43,386 nucleotides of DNA from CAVQBP01 sp964448105 (GCA_964448105.1 CAYUVK010000036.1:1-43386), one strand, 5' to 3'. Numbered from the stretch's first letter, positions 15,797-25,115 are shown. Numbers and translations are program-made. Notes: generated by a model not told the origin, from the letters alone.

Positions 15797-16822
15797 ATGA
15801 AAACTCCATTAGTCACGGCAATTGTTTCTACTTACAACTCTGAGAAATTTATAGAAGGGAAAATTTTAGATCTTTTTCAACAAACAATTGTTGATGATTT
15901 AGAGATTGTAATTGTAAATAGCGGTTCCCAGGAGAATGAGGAGAGAATTGTAAAAAAATATATTAAAGATCATAAAAATATAAAGTATATAAAAACATTA
16001 GAAAGAGAATCTATTTATAAAGCCTGGAATAGAGGGATTAAAGATTCAACAGGGCAATTTATTACTAATGCTAATACTGATGATAGATTAAGAAAAGATG
16101 CATTTGAAATACTATCAAAAGCTTTGCTGGATAATGAAGATGTGGGGTTGGTATATGCCGATCAATATTATACTAATATTCCTAATGAAGAATTCAATTC
16201 GAAATTTGAAAAAAACAAAGTTGATTTGCCTAAATTTGACCCCCTTCTGCATCTTGAACATGCTTTAGTTTTGTCTCAGCCGATGTGGAGAAGTTATATC
16301 CATTTTAAGGATAATATATGGTTTAATGAATCATTTGAGATATGCGGTGATCATGAATTCCATCTGAATATTTCCCGAAAATATAAACTGCTTCATATCC
16401 CCATTGTCCTCGGGAGTTTTTATAAATCCAACAAAAATGGAAATGTATCATTTGCGAATGTGGAAAAAGTATTTTTAGAGCGGCAAAAAGCTACAACATT
16501 TTATATCAGAGACTATTTATTTTCTTTACAAAAAAACAGTAAGCTGATCTTAACACTAAAAAGAAAATTTCAAATATTAACAAGCATCCCAATCTTATTG
16601 TATATCATTATTTTCCGTTTACATCAATTCATTCGCCCAGGTAAATACATACATCATATTGAATTTTCATATTACTTTTATTCTATTCTTTTGGAAAGGA
16701 CCGGCGAATATTACAAGGCTCTAAAAATCTGTAATAAATTTCTTAAAAGGAGATTTTCACAAAGGATAAAGGAAGAACAGCAAAATTTAATTCAATTTAT
16801 TGGAAAATCGCAGGAGGGGTAG
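15797..16822 (+). CDS. GT2 family glycosyltransferase
   Basis: A 341-residue GT-A fold glycosyltransferase. 'VTAIVSTYNSEKFIEGKI' (about 6-23) is the nucleotide-sugar-binding start. 'LEIVIVNSGSQENEE' and 'ESIYKAWNRGIKDSTGQFI' follow. 'NTDD' at 93-96 is the acidic metal-binding motif, and 'YADQYY' lies downstream. A His-containing 'GDHEFHLNISRKYKLLHI' segment (about 187-204) supplies the usual acceptor-side residues. The C-terminal 100 residues are basic and partly hydrophobic, suggesting membrane attachment. Donor and linkage are unpredictable. It starts a tightly packed run of transfer genes, with eight bases before the next ORF. Confidence 0.86.
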   Translation: MKTPLVTAIVSTYNSEKFIEGKILDLFQQTIVDDLEIVIVNSGSQENEERIVKKYIKDHKNIKYIKTLERESIYKAWNRGIKDSTGQFITNANTDDRLRKDAFEILSKALLDNEDVGLVYADQYYTNIPNEEFNSKFEKNKVDLPKFDPLLHLEHALVLSQPMWRSYIHFKDNIWFNESFEICGDHEFHLNISRKYKLLHIPIVLGSFYKSNKNGNVSFANVEKVFLERQKATTFYIRDYLFSLQKNSKLILTLKRKFQILTSIPILLYIIIFRLHQFIRPGKYIHHIEFSYYFYSILLERTGEYYKALKICNKFLKRRFSQRIKEEQQNLIQFIGKSQEG

Positions 16823-16830
16823 AACTGCAA

Positions 16831-18033
16831 ATGAAAGCGAAAAGTATTTTATTTATAGATCATGATGCAATTTTTTCTGGATCTACAATAAGTTTAATTT
16901 ATTTAATAAAAGCCTTTCTATCCTCCGGTTATAAGGTAATGGTAGCAACTGCAAAAAAAGGTGAAATTGCCGACAAATTCAAATCATTGTTTAAAATTGA
17001 TCTTGTATCATTTAAGTCATCTTACCAACTTGATTTACATTTTACTAATATTTACCCTTTTTATACACGCCGAGGTATGTTTTTCCTAATGCTAACAATA
17101 GTTAGGTTTTTTAAGGGATTATTTTGGGGAATAAATATTATTAAACAAAACAATCCATCCATTATATATATTAACGAGTATGTCTTAGCTCAGTTTGCCA
17201 TTGCTGGTAAACTAACTAGAAGGTATACAATGACTCACATAAGAAGTCCTTTTTTAAAAGGAAAGTTCGGGATTAGAAAATATTTATTATCTAGATTGCT
17301 TACAAGTTTTAATGATTACATTTTCCCGATTACTAAGAGTGAATCTGAACAGATAATAGGTTTTAACAGATATATCGAGAAAATAAAAATAATACCTGAA
17401 TTTCTTGACGAACAAAACTTTATAAAAGACATTGAAACACATTTACTTAAAAAGAAATATAACATACCTTTGGATAAAAAGATAATATTAATGTTGGGCG
17501 GACTTGAACCTGCAAAAGGCTCTTTGGAGTTTATAAAATCTTTAAAGATAATACTTAACAGTACTCAAAATGTTTATTATGTCGTAGCAGGATATAATCA
17601 TTATGAATTTTTTAATAAATTTTGTTATAACTATATTAAACAAAATAACTTGGCAGAATACATAAAGATACTGGGATATATTCAGATGGTTAAAGAATTG
17701 ATTTCCTTGTCAGATGTTTTAGTTTCACCGTTTAACGAATCACACTTTTCTAGACCAATAGTTGAAGCATGGGCATTAAAAAAACCTGTAATTACTTCAG
17801 ACATAAAACATGCAAAAGATTATATAATTGATAATGAAGATGGACTTTATTTTAAAAAAGGCGATGCTTCTGATTTAGCTAAAAAAATTTTAAAGTTAAT
17901 ATTGGACGAAGAATTTTGTAATCGGTTGGCTCAAAATGGTTATAAAAAAGCAAAAGATATGTTTTATAATTCTGAAAATATTATGCGTGTTGTATCACTT
18001 TCAGATGAACTTCTTAATAAAAATGAAACCTAA
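16831..18033 (+). CDS. GT4 family glycosyltransferase
   Basis: A 400-residue GT-B fold enzyme. The N-terminal domain opens with 'SILFIDHDAIFSGSTISLIYL', here split as 'ILFIDHDAIFSGSTISL' (about 5-21), and has the acceptor-side 'MTHIRSPFLKG'. The C-terminal domain has 'IILMLGGLEPAKGSLEFIKSL' (donor site, about 214-234) and 'SDVLVSPFNESHFSRPIVEA' (about 293-312). In the last segment the usual E-x7-E pattern is replaced by the H-F-x-R-P-x-x-E variant seen in a branch of the family. A retaining glycosyl transfer to the lipid-linked repeat unit is expected. Its stop overlaps the next ATG by one base (TAATG). Confidence 0.87.
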   Translation: MKAKSILFIDHDAIFSGSTISLIYLIKAFLSSGYKVMVATAKKGEIADKFKSLFKIDLVSFKSSYQLDLHFTNIYPFYTRRGMFFLMLTIVRFFKGLFWGINIIKQNNPSIIYINEYVLAQFAIAGKLTRRYTMTHIRSPFLKGKFGIRKYLLSRLLTSFNDYIFPITKSESEQIIGFNRYIEKIKIIPEFLDEQNFIKDIETHLLKKKYNIPLDKKIILMLGGLEPAKGSLEFIKSLKIILNSTQNVYYVVAGYNHYEFFNKFCYNYIKQNNLAEYIKILGYIQMVKELISLSDVLVSPFNESHFSRPIVEAWALKKPVITSDIKHAKDYIIDNEDGLYFKKGDASDLAKKILKLILDEEFCNRLAQNGYKKAKDMFYNSENIMRVVSLSDELLNKNET

Positions 18034-18902
18034 TGCAAAATGTTATTTTGAAGATCGCAGGAATTGTTATTCTGTATTATCCTCCGGAAGATCTAATTGG
18101 TAATATTCAAACGTATATAAATCAGCTAGATAAATTATATGTTATTGATAATTCAGATAACGTTAATCATTCATTAGTTGAAAAGGTTAAAAAACTTAAT
18201 AAAGCAGAATATATTTGGAATAAAACAAATATTGGAATTGCAGCTGCATTAAATATTGGAGTACAAAAAGCAATAAAAGAAGGATATGACTATTTATTAA
18301 CAATGGATCAGGACAGTGAGGCTTCTCCCTTCATGATATCAAATCTATTAGAGTGTTTTTCTTATGATAATAAAATCGCAGCAGTATCTCCGGTTCTTAA
18401 ATATCCCCTAGGTAAGAACATTGACTATAAAAATATGAGACCATGCAAACAGGTTTTTTCCGCATGGACATCAGGCAATTTAGTTGATATAAATATTTTC
18501 AAAATTGCCGGTGGGTACAGGGAGGATTTCTTTATAGACTATGTTGATCATGAATTTTGTTTAAGATTAAATAAGATGGGATACAAAATTTATATTTGTT
18601 ACAATACATTTTTAACACATAGGTTGGGTAACCCTGAAGAAAAAAATTTAATTTTCAGAAAGGTATACCCTAGCAATCATTCAGCACTTAGGCATTATTA
18701 CAGGACAAGAAATCGATTTTATTTAAAAAGAGACTATAAAGATATTATTCCGGGTTTTTTCGTTCAAGATAATAAGGATTTTTGGAAGAGTGTTTTGAAA
18801 GCAATCTTGTTTGAAAAAAATAAATTAAAAAAAATTGAATATTTTATATTAGGCTATATTGATTATAGAAGAAATAAACTAGGTAAATTAAATAGAAATT
18901 AA
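18033..18902 (+). CDS. GT2 glycosyltransferase, rhamnosyltransferase-like
   Basis: A 289-residue protein. It starts 'KIAGIVILYYPPEDLIGNI' and has 'LYVIDNSDN', 'NIGIAAALNIGVQKAIKEGYD', and 'TMDQDS' with Asp92 and Asp94 as metal-binding residues. This set is characteristic of the RfbN/WbbL-type rhamnosyltransferase branch of GT2. 'GGYREDFFIDYVDHEFCLRL' (about 163-182) carries the catalytic-side 'DxEfxxR'-like pattern with Asp/His/Glu. 'Rhamnosyl' is suggested by family only, since no dTDP-rhamnose genes are in the window. It overlaps the preceding GT4 gene by one base. Confidence 0.85.
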   Translation: MQNVILKIAGIVILYYPPEDLIGNIQTYINQLDKLYVIDNSDNVNHSLVEKVKKLNKAEYIWNKTNIGIAAALNIGVQKAIKEGYDYLLTMDQDSEASPFMISNLLECFSYDNKIAAVSPVLKYPLGKNIDYKNMRPCKQVFSAWTSGNLVDINIFKIAGGYREDFFIDYVDHEFCLRLNKMGYKIYICYNTFLTHRLGNPEEKNLIFRKVYPSNHSALRHYYRTRNRFYLKRDYKDIIPGFFVQDNKDFWKSVLKAILFEKNKLKKIEYFILGYIDYRRNKLGKLNRN

Positions 18903-18926
18903 AGATATATTAAAGGAATAAAATAA

Positions 18927-19919
18927 ATGAGCATTTTGGTAACCGGGGGAGCTGGTTTTATTGGTTCTCACGTTGTAGATGAACTGATTAAGGATGGTCA
19001 AAAAGTAGTGGTAATAGATGATTTAAGCGGGGGATTTGAACGGAATATTAATGAAGGAGCAAACTTTATCAAGGGAGATATATACGATTATGAATTGATA
19101 AAAAATATATTCACCAAGAACAATATTGAATATGTATTTCACCTGGCAGCATATGCAGCGGAAGGCCTTAGCCATTTTATTAAAAGATTTAATTATAATA
19201 ACAATTTAATTGGAAGTGTAAATTTAATTAATCAAAGTATTATCCATAAAGTAAAATGTTTTGTTTTTACTTCCTCAATAGCTGTATATGGAAAGAACCA
19301 GTTACCCATGACTGAAGAAATAATCCCAATGCCGGAAGATTCATACGGTATTGCTAAATTTGCTGTCGAACAGGAATTAAAAATTTCACATGATATGTTC
19401 GGCTTAAACTATATAATTTTCAGGCCTCATAATGTTTATGGTGAAAGACAAAATATTGGTGATAAGTATAGGAACGTGATAGGAATTTTTATGAACCAAA
19501 TCCTGCAAAAAAAACCATTAACTATTTTTGGTAATGGAGAGCAAACGAGAGCTTTTAGCTATATTGGCGATGTGGCGCCGGTTATAGCTAAATCAATAAA
19601 GGTTGAAAAGGCATATAATGAAATATTTAATGTGGGAGCAGATATACCTTATAGTATAAAGCAATTGATTGAAAAAGTAAAAAATGCTATGGATTCTGAG
19701 CCGGAACTTAGATATCTGGAACCAAGAAATGAGGTTGTTCATGCATATTCCTCCCATGAAAAAGTTGATAGGGTTTTTAATATTAAAACGAAAACAAACT
19801 TAGAAGATGGAATAGAAAAAATGGCTGCCTGGGTTAAAAAATATGGCTCAAAGAAAACAAAAAATTTTGGAGAAATTGAAATAGAGGAAAAATTACCTAC
19901 CATTTGGAAAGAGTCATAA
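18927..19919 (+). CDS. NAD-dependent sugar-nucleotide epimerase/dehydratase
   Basis: Extended short-chain dehydrogenase of 330 residues. The dinucleotide-binding 'VTGGAGFIGSHVVDEL' starts at residue 5, 'VIDDLSGG' binds the adenosine side, 'HLAAYAAEGLS' follows, 'FTSSIAVYG' carries the catalytic Ser/Thr, and Y140-x-x-x-K144 is in 'SYGIAKFAVE'. 'RPHNVYGERQN' is the usual downstream motif. It most resembles UDP-glucose/UDP-N-acetylglucosamine 4-epimerases. Substrate not determined. It is the only nucleotide-sugar enzyme in the 19-kb locus, so other precursors must come from elsewhere. It is preceded by AAAGGA at normal spacing and followed by a 100-base gap. Confidence 0.88.
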   Translation: MSILVTGGAGFIGSHVVDELIKDGQKVVVIDDLSGGFERNINEGANFIKGDIYDYELIKNIFTKNNIEYVFHLAAYAAEGLSHFIKRFNYNNNLIGSVNLINQSIIHKVKCFVFTSSIAVYGKNQLPMTEEIIPMPEDSYGIAKFAVEQELKISHDMFGLNYIIFRPHNVYGERQNIGDKYRNVIGIFMNQILQKKPLTIFGNGEQTRAFSYIGDVAPVIAKSIKVEKAYNEIFNVGADIPYSIKQLIEKVKNAMDSEPELRYLEPRNEVVHAYSSHEKVDRVFNIKTKTNLEDGIEKMAAWVKKYGSKKTKNFGEIEIEEKLPTIWKES

Positions 19920-20019
19920 TAGAATTATATTTTTAGAAACCAATAATATTCTGTTATTTAGATCGAAATTATTAAAATTTTACTCATTTTATATAAAAAC
20001 AAATTATACCGTCTGATGT

Positions 20020-20919
20020 ATGGATAAAGATTTTTTAATTATTTTACTAAACTATAACAATTGGCAGGATACTTATGAATGTATCGGTTCTTTAAAACGA
20101 AATAACATTAACGATACAAATATTCTTGTAATAGAAAATTGCTCAATTGATGAATCATTTGAAAAGTTAAGCTCAGCATTTCCACATATTAAAATTTTGA
20201 GGATGGATAAAAACCTTGGGTTTACAGGGGGTAATAATGTAGGAATTAAATATGCCGTAAATAATAATTATAACTATGCTATTCTCCTTAATAATGATAC
20301 AATTATTGAATCTGCGGAAACTTTTAAAGTTTTAATAACCGAAATGGATAAAAACTCAGACTTTACATTGGGTACAGGAAGAATTTTTTATTATCCGCAA
20401 AAGAATTTAATATGGTATGATGGCGGTAAAATTATTCAATCTAGAGGATTGGCTATTCATTTACATTATCGTAAGAAAAGGGAAGATATTGAGCTTAATG
20501 ATGAATTAAGGGAGATTGACTTTGTAAGTGGTTGTTACATGTGTATAAGATTAAAAGATATACCAAAACTTGGTTATCTAGATGAAAAAATTTTTATCTA
20601 TTTGGATGATATTGAGTATTCTGCCAGGGCAATCAGAAAGAATATGAAAATACTTTATATTCCTAATGCAGTTATTTATCACAAAGCTAGAGGCGAAGAT
20701 AAACGTACTCCAAGAATGGTTTATTATTCAATAAGAAATAGGAGATTAGTAATTAATCTTCACTTCGGATTTATTGCAAAATTTTATTTTGAAATAGTCT
20801 TAATTATAAAAAAGAATTTATGGTTTTTTACAAACAAAAAATATTACAGAATATTAATTCAAGCTTCTGAAGACTATAATAAAAATTATTTCGGGCAAGC
20901 TCCGGAATTTATTAAATGA
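20020..20919 (+). CDS. GT2 family glycosyltransferase
   Basis: A 299-residue GT-A enzyme: 'FLIILLNYNNWQDTYECI' (about 5-22), 'NILVIENCSIDES', 'NLGFTGGNNVGIKYA' (typical donor loop), and 'NNDT' at 91-94 for metal. 'DFVSGCYMCIRL' and 'YLDEKIFIYLDDIEYSARAIRK' hold the acceptor-side acidic residues. The C-terminus is basic with a hydrophobic stretch. It is closely similar in layout to the next gene, and the pair may derive from an old duplication. ATGA overlap with that gene (ATG at 20916) indicates coupled translation. Confidence 0.87.
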   Translation: MDKDFLIILLNYNNWQDTYECIGSLKRNNINDTNILVIENCSIDESFEKLSSAFPHIKILRMDKNLGFTGGNNVGIKYAVNNNYNYAILLNNDTIIESAETFKVLITEMDKNSDFTLGTGRIFYYPQKNLIWYDGGKIIQSRGLAIHLHYRKKREDIELNDELREIDFVSGCYMCIRLKDIPKLGYLDEKIFIYLDDIEYSARAIRKNMKILYIPNAVIYHKARGEDKRTPRMVYYSIRNRRLVINLHFGFIAKFYFEIVLIIKKNLWFFTNKKYYRILIQASEDYNKNYFGQAPEFIK

Positions 20920-21845
20920 AGAATAAGTCTCAAATTTATGCGGTAGTTCTTAATTATAATGGTTATAACGATACAATAAATTGTATCGAATCTTTAAAAA
21001 AAGCAAAGTACAATGTTATTAATATAATTTTAGTTGACAATGCATCAACTGATAGTAGCGGAAGACTGTTAAATAAAAAATATCCGGAACTTCATTTTAT
21101 TTTTTCCGGAAAAAATAAAGGTTTTGCCGGGGGAATGAATCTTGGTATTAGGGACGCCTTACAAAAGGATGCAGATTTTATATTGTTGGTAAACAATGAT
21201 ACAATAGTTTCTGAAAATTTTCTAGAACCAATGTTAGAAGATATGATAGATAGTTCTGTGGGTATTGTTTCAGGTAAAGTTTTTTATAAAGACTATCCCG
21301 ATACTATCTATTGCGCCGGAGGAAGAGTCGATTTTTTAAAATGCACGGGAGTAGCGGAGTTTCAAGGTAAGAGCGGTAAAGAATATGCCAATGTAAAAAG
21401 GGAGATTTCTTTGGCCGAAGGATGCTTTATGCTGGTTAGAAGTGAAGTATTTAAAAAAGTTGGTTTTTTTGACGAAAAGTTTTTTATGTATTTAGAAGAT
21501 CTTGATTTTTCAATGCGGGTAAGAAAATATTTTAAAATTGTATATAATAATAGATCTATTATCTATCATAAGAGTGGCGGAGGGAAGGCCTGGGATGAAT
21601 TTACTCCATTATATTCTTACTATTATACACGTAACCGGCTGTGGTTCTTTCGTGACTATTTTTTCCTTTACCGCTTATACGTAATTTTTTTTTCTGTTTT
21701 AGTGTCCTTATTAAAATCATTAAAGATGTTTCAATCTTTTATTATAAATCCTAACAAAAGATCTAACTTAAAAAAATCTTTTTCTTCTTTATGGAGAGGA
21801 ACTAAAGATGGAGTTCTTCTTATTTTGAAAATCAAAAATGTTTAA
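20916..21845 (+). CDS. GT2 family glycosyltransferase
   Basis: A 309-residue GT-A enzyme of the same branch as its upstream neighbour: 'IYAVVLNYNGYNDTINCI' (about 6-23), 'IILVDNASTDSSG', 'NKGFAGGMNLGIRDAL', 'NNDT' at 93-96, 'AEGCFMLVRSEVFKKVGFFD' and 'FFMYLEDLDFSMRVRKY'. The E-D-x-D motif in the last segment is the usual catalytic-base region. The C-terminal part is aromatic and hydrophobic, fitting peripheral membrane attachment. It overlaps the previous gene by four bases. Next comes a truncated formyltransferase. Confidence 0.88.
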   Translation: MKNKSQIYAVVLNYNGYNDTINCIESLKKAKYNVINIILVDNASTDSSGRLLNKKYPELHFIFSGKNKGFAGGMNLGIRDALQKDADFILLVNNDTIVSENFLEPMLEDMIDSSVGIVSGKVFYKDYPDTIYCAGGRVDFLKCTGVAEFQGKSGKEYANVKREISLAEGCFMLVRSEVFKKVGFFDEKFFMYLEDLDFSMRVRKYFKIVYNNRSIIYHKSGGGKAWDEFTPLYSYYYTRNRLWFFRDYFFLYRLYVIFFSVLVSLLKSLKMFQSFIINPNKRSNLKKSFSSLWRGTKDGVLLILKIKNV

Positions 21846-21892
21846 TAATAAAAAATATTTCAGAATTAATTATAACCGAAAAGTATGATTAT

Positions 21893-22144
21893 ATGTTAAA
21901 TATCCTTTTAGTTACTCAAAACGATCCATTTTATGTGCCAATTTTTTTTAAGGAATTGTTGAAAAAAAATTTTTCTTATAAATTCAACCTTGTTGAAGTT
22001 ATAATCCCGGCGCCACTAGGTAAAAAATCATTTAAAAAATTGATCTTGCAGATGTTTGATTTTTATGGTTTCCAAAGTTTTGGAATTATAGGCATTAAAT
22101 TTATAGTATTTACCATCGACCCTCCTTATAATTCAGGTGGTTAA
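21893..22144 (+). pseudogene. Truncated formyltransferase-like gene (N-terminal fragment)
   Basis: An 83-codon frame beginning 'MLNILLVTQNDPFYVPIFF' with 'PAPLGKKSFKKLILQMFDFYG' (about 40-60). This resembles the first third of methionyl-tRNA-formyltransferase-like sugar formyltransferases ('flTqedpfyvp.FF..., PlGkks..kli.qm.dfYG'), which are normally 250-300 residues. It then stops at TAA after 'IDPPYNSGG', with no continuation of the formyl-folate-binding domain (HxSLLP-type motif) in any frame of the next 155 bases. Sugar N-formyltransferases belong in such loci, so a decayed or exchanged gene is the simplest reading. A short real gene is possible but would lack the active site. Confidence 0.6.
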
Positions 22145-22299
22145 TGTTATGGGTTATTGAAATTTACTAAATCTGAACTTTATTTTTTAATCTTCAACTA
22201 AGAATCAATATATATTCTTTGGATATATGCTTTTTAATTAAAATAAAAAAAGACTAATATTGTCTATATATTTTTACAATTTCAGGTAAATTACGGTAG

Positions 22300-23463
22300 A
22301 TGATTTATTTCCTCCAATTTGTCTTCTTTTTTCTTTTATTTCTTTTGATCCATTCTTACCTTCTTTATCCAATCGTGATAAAATTTATTTCAATATTCTT
22401 TAAAGACTTTAAAAATACTATATCTATCGAACCTAATGTTTCAATAATAATTTCTGCATATAATGAAGAAAAGGTAATTGAAAGCAGGATTAATAATATC
22501 ACGTCTTTAAATTATGATTTAAATAAAATTGAAGTTTTAGTAGGTTCTGATAATTCAAACGATAGAACAAATGAAATTCTTTTGAAATTAAAAGAGAAAT
22601 ATACTTGGCTGAAGTTTTATTCTTTTAAAGAAAGGCGTGGTAAAGCTTCCGTATTAAATGATCTGGTAAGCATAGCAAAGAATGAAATTTTAGTCTTTAC
22701 AGATGCTAATACTGTTTTCGATACGAATATGCTAAAAAAAATTTTGCCTCATTTTAGTAATTCTAAAATCGGTGGAGTAAGCGGTAGATTAATTTTATCT
22801 AAACCCAAATTTTTCTTTAGAAAAGATGTTGAAGAACAAAACTATTGGGATTATGAAAATTATTTAAAACGCCATGAAGGTAAATGTGGTATACAGATTG
22901 GTGCTAATGGCGGTCTCTTCGCCATGCGAAGAAAATTGTTTAAAGTAATCCCGACTTCAAAAGCGGTTACAGATGATCTATTTGTTCCCTTATCTGTATT
23001 GCATCAAGGATACAAATTTTTATTTGAACATGAAGCTTTTGCTACCGAAGAAATTAGCCAAAAGATAAGTGATGAATTTAGGAGGAAGGTCAGGTTTTCA
23101 GCTACTAATTTTCAAACATTGTTTTATTTCAAAGATTTACTTTTTAATAAGGATATGTTAATATCTTATGCATTATGGTCGCACAAAATAATTAGATGGT
23201 TTACCCCTATTATTTTATTATTTATTTTTTTAATAAATGTAATTTTATATAACAATGGTATTTTTTTTACGTGGTCTCTTATTTTTCAAATATTCTTTTA
23301 TTCCTTTTCTTTAATTGGCTTTTTGCTAATGAAGGGAGGAATTTATTATAGAGTTTTCAGTATTCCTTTTTATTTCGGTATGATTAATACAGCACTTATT
23401 GTAGGTTTTATAAAATTTCTTTTCAAGAAGCATACAGGGCATTGGGAATCTACCCCTAGATAA
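22300..23463 (+). CDS. Membrane GT2 glycosyltransferase (polysaccharide-synthase-like)
   Basis: A 387-residue protein with an N-terminal membrane helix (about 2-24), a GT-A domain and three C-terminal membrane helices (about 293-385). The GT-A domain has 'VSIIISAYNEEKVIESRI' from about 47, 'EVLVGSDNSNDRTNEIL', 'TDANT' with D135, 'QIGANGGLFAMRR' and 'VTDDLFVPL' with D225/D226. A conserved R-R-K-V-R-F segment (about 262-267) replaces the Q-x-x-R-W box. The plan is that of N-acetylglucosamine/hyaluronan-synthase-like processive or semi-processive enzymes, but no BcsA-like extra domains are present. It may add a branch or a main-chain sugar. A 150-base gap follows. Confidence 0.85.
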   Translation: MIYFLQFVFFFLLFLLIHSYLLYPIVIKFISIFFKDFKNTISIEPNVSIIISAYNEEKVIESRINNITSLNYDLNKIEVLVGSDNSNDRTNEILLKLKEKYTWLKFYSFKERRGKASVLNDLVSIAKNEILVFTDANTVFDTNMLKKILPHFSNSKIGGVSGRLILSKPKFFFRKDVEEQNYWDYENYLKRHEGKCGIQIGANGGLFAMRRKLFKVIPTSKAVTDDLFVPLSVLHQGYKFLFEHEAFATEEISQKISDEFRRKVRFSATNFQTLFYFKDLLFNKDMLISYALWSHKIIRWFTPIILLFIFLINVILYNNGIFFTWSLIFQIFFYSFSLIGFLLMKGGIYYRVFSIPFYFGMINTALIVGFIKFLFKKHTGHWESTPR

Positions 23464-23613
23464 ATCCCCAATCCTATAAAATCATGTGTATTATTATATA
23501 ACTGGAAATCTTTCAATTAGTTAATCTATTAAACATTTTTTACACCAGATTTTATCTTTAGTCTGTTTATAATTTTTCATTATATTTATTGTTGAAATTT
23601 AATAAAACATGTT

Positions 23614-24423
23614 ATGAAGAACATATTCACAGTGGATCTTGAAGATTGGTTCTGTGCATACAACCATCGTATTAACATAAAAGACTGGAATAAACAGGAG
23701 CTGCGGGTTGTTGATAATACTAGAAAAATTCTTCGGTTGCTTTCAAAGCATAATACTAAAGCAACATTTTTTGTACTTGGCTGGATTGCTGAAAAAGTAC
23801 CTTATCTGATTAAGGAAATTGAATCAGACGGACATGAAATTGCAACTCATGGATATTCACATTCTTTAATAACCCAAATGATCCCTAAAGAATTTGAGGA
23901 TGACATAAAAAAAGCTTTTGAAGTGACTGCTTCTGTTTCAAACCAGTCAATAATCGGATTTAGAGCACCATCATTTACAATAACTAAAAATACAATGTGG
24001 GCGCTGCCGATTTTAAAAGATAACGGTATAAAATACGATTCTTCGGTTTTTCCGGTAGGTTTTCATCCTGATTACGGTATTAATGACTCTGATCTAAATA
24101 TTCATCAACTCAATGGTATAACTGAAGTACCACTAAGTGTAGCAGAAATATTTGGTAAAAAAGTTCCCTGCAGCGGTGGTGGCTATTTCAGAATTTTTCC
24201 ATATAGCATCACAAAAAAATTAATAAATACATGCAACAAACAGGGTAGACCGGTAATCTTTTATATTCATCCATGGGAAGTAGATCCTGGTCAACCAAAA
24301 CGGACTCTTCCATTTTCTAAAAAAATCAGGCACTATTATAACCTCGAAAACACTGAAAAACGGTTAGGAAAATTATTATCAGACTTTGAATTTCAAACCA
24401 TAAAGGAGACTTTAAATTTATGA
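23614..24423 (+). CDS. Polysaccharide deacetylase (XrtA/PEP-CTERM-locus type)
   Basis: NodB-fold carbohydrate deacetylase, 269 residues. 'FTVDLEDWF' (5-13; D8 and D11) is the variant motif 1 of the PEP-CTERM-locus deacetylase subfamily. 'KATFFVLGWIAEKVPYLI' is next, then 'EIATHGYSH' with metal ligands H79 and H83, 'GFRAPSFTIT', 'YDSSVFPVGFHPDYG', 'PCSGGGYFRIFPY' and 'IFYIHPWEVDPGQP' with the catalytic His. In the better-known loci it accompanies exosortase XrtA. No exosortase or PEP-CTERM protein is visible here. It probably removes N-acetyl groups from the glycan or its lipid-linked precursor. There is no signal peptide, so it would be cytoplasmic or exported unconventionally. ATGA overlap with the next gene. 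Confidence 0.88.
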   Translation: MKNIFTVDLEDWFCAYNHRINIKDWNKQELRVVDNTRKILRLLSKHNTKATFFVLGWIAEKVPYLIKEIESDGHEIATHGYSHSLITQMIPKEFEDDIKKAFEVTASVSNQSIIGFRAPSFTITKNTMWALPILKDNGIKYDSSVFPVGFHPDYGINDSDLNIHQLNGITEVPLSVAEIFGKKVPCSGGGYFRIFPYSITKKLINTCNKQGRPVIFYIHPWEVDPGQPKRTLPFSKKIRHYYNLENTEKRLGKLLSDFEFQTIKETLNL

Positions 24424-25076
24424 ATGGTGAACTAGATATACAAAAAAGGTATTGGGATAAAGAAGTTCAATCATTTGACTCAATTTATACACATGGTAAA
24501 AGCAGCTTTTCCAATTGGCTTGATAAGAAATTCAGATGGGACATGTATGCCCGTTTCAATTTTACAATTGAAAAGAGTAAACCCATTGCAGGTAAAACTT
24601 TCCTTGATGTGGGCTGCGGTACAGGGCTTTACTCTATTGAATTTGCAAAAAACAATGCTTCGGAAATAACAGGAATTGACATTTCCAGCAATATGATAAA
24701 AATTTGCAAAGATCGAGCTGAAAAAGAGAACGTAATGGAACGTTGTAGTTTTTTTGTCGGTGATCTTTTAACTTTTAATTCGGACAAAAAATATGATGTT
24801 GTTATAGGTATTGGATTGTATGATTATATTAGAGAATCCTTTGATGTTATTAAAAAGATGCATGATGTATCTAGAGATCGTGTAATTTTCAGTTTTCCGC
24901 GTTCTGCAACATGGCGTGCTTTAGTAAGAAAAATCAGGCTTTTATTAAGGGGATGCCCTGTATTTTTTTATTCCGAATCGCAGCTCGATGAATTAATTAA
25001 GAAAGCTGGGTTTAAGAGATATGAATCGGAAATTATAGGACAACTGTTTTGTATTACTGCATTCGTAAATGAATAG
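24420..25076 (+). CDS. Class I SAM-dependent methyltransferase
   Basis: A 218-residue methyltransferase. Motif I 'FLDVGCGTGLYS' (about 61-72) is followed by 'EITGIDISSNMIKICKDRA' with the acidic residue after beta-2, 'CSFFVGDLLTF', and 'YDVVIGIGLYDYI' as motif IV. 'FSFPRSATWRALVRKIRLLL' (about 159-178) recalls the magnesium-protoporphyrin/ubiquinone-type lid. Coupled by ATGA to the deacetylase gene, it likely methylates the glycan or a lipid-linked sugar, possibly the freed amine. That last point is inference. It ends 39 bases before the priming transferase. Confidence 0.85.
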   Translation: MNGELDIQKRYWDKEVQSFDSIYTHGKSSFSNWLDKKFRWDMYARFNFTIEKSKPIAGKTFLDVGCGTGLYSIEFAKNNASEITGIDISSNMIKICKDRAEKENVMERCSFFVGDLLTFNSDKKYDVVIGIGLYDYIRESFDVIKKMHDVSRDRVIFSFPRSATWRALVRKIRLLLRGCPVFFYSESQLDELIKKAGFKRYESEIIGQLFCITAFVNE

Positions 25077-25115
25077 CATAAAGCAATAATTTTAGCCCTT
25101 TTATTATCGATAATA

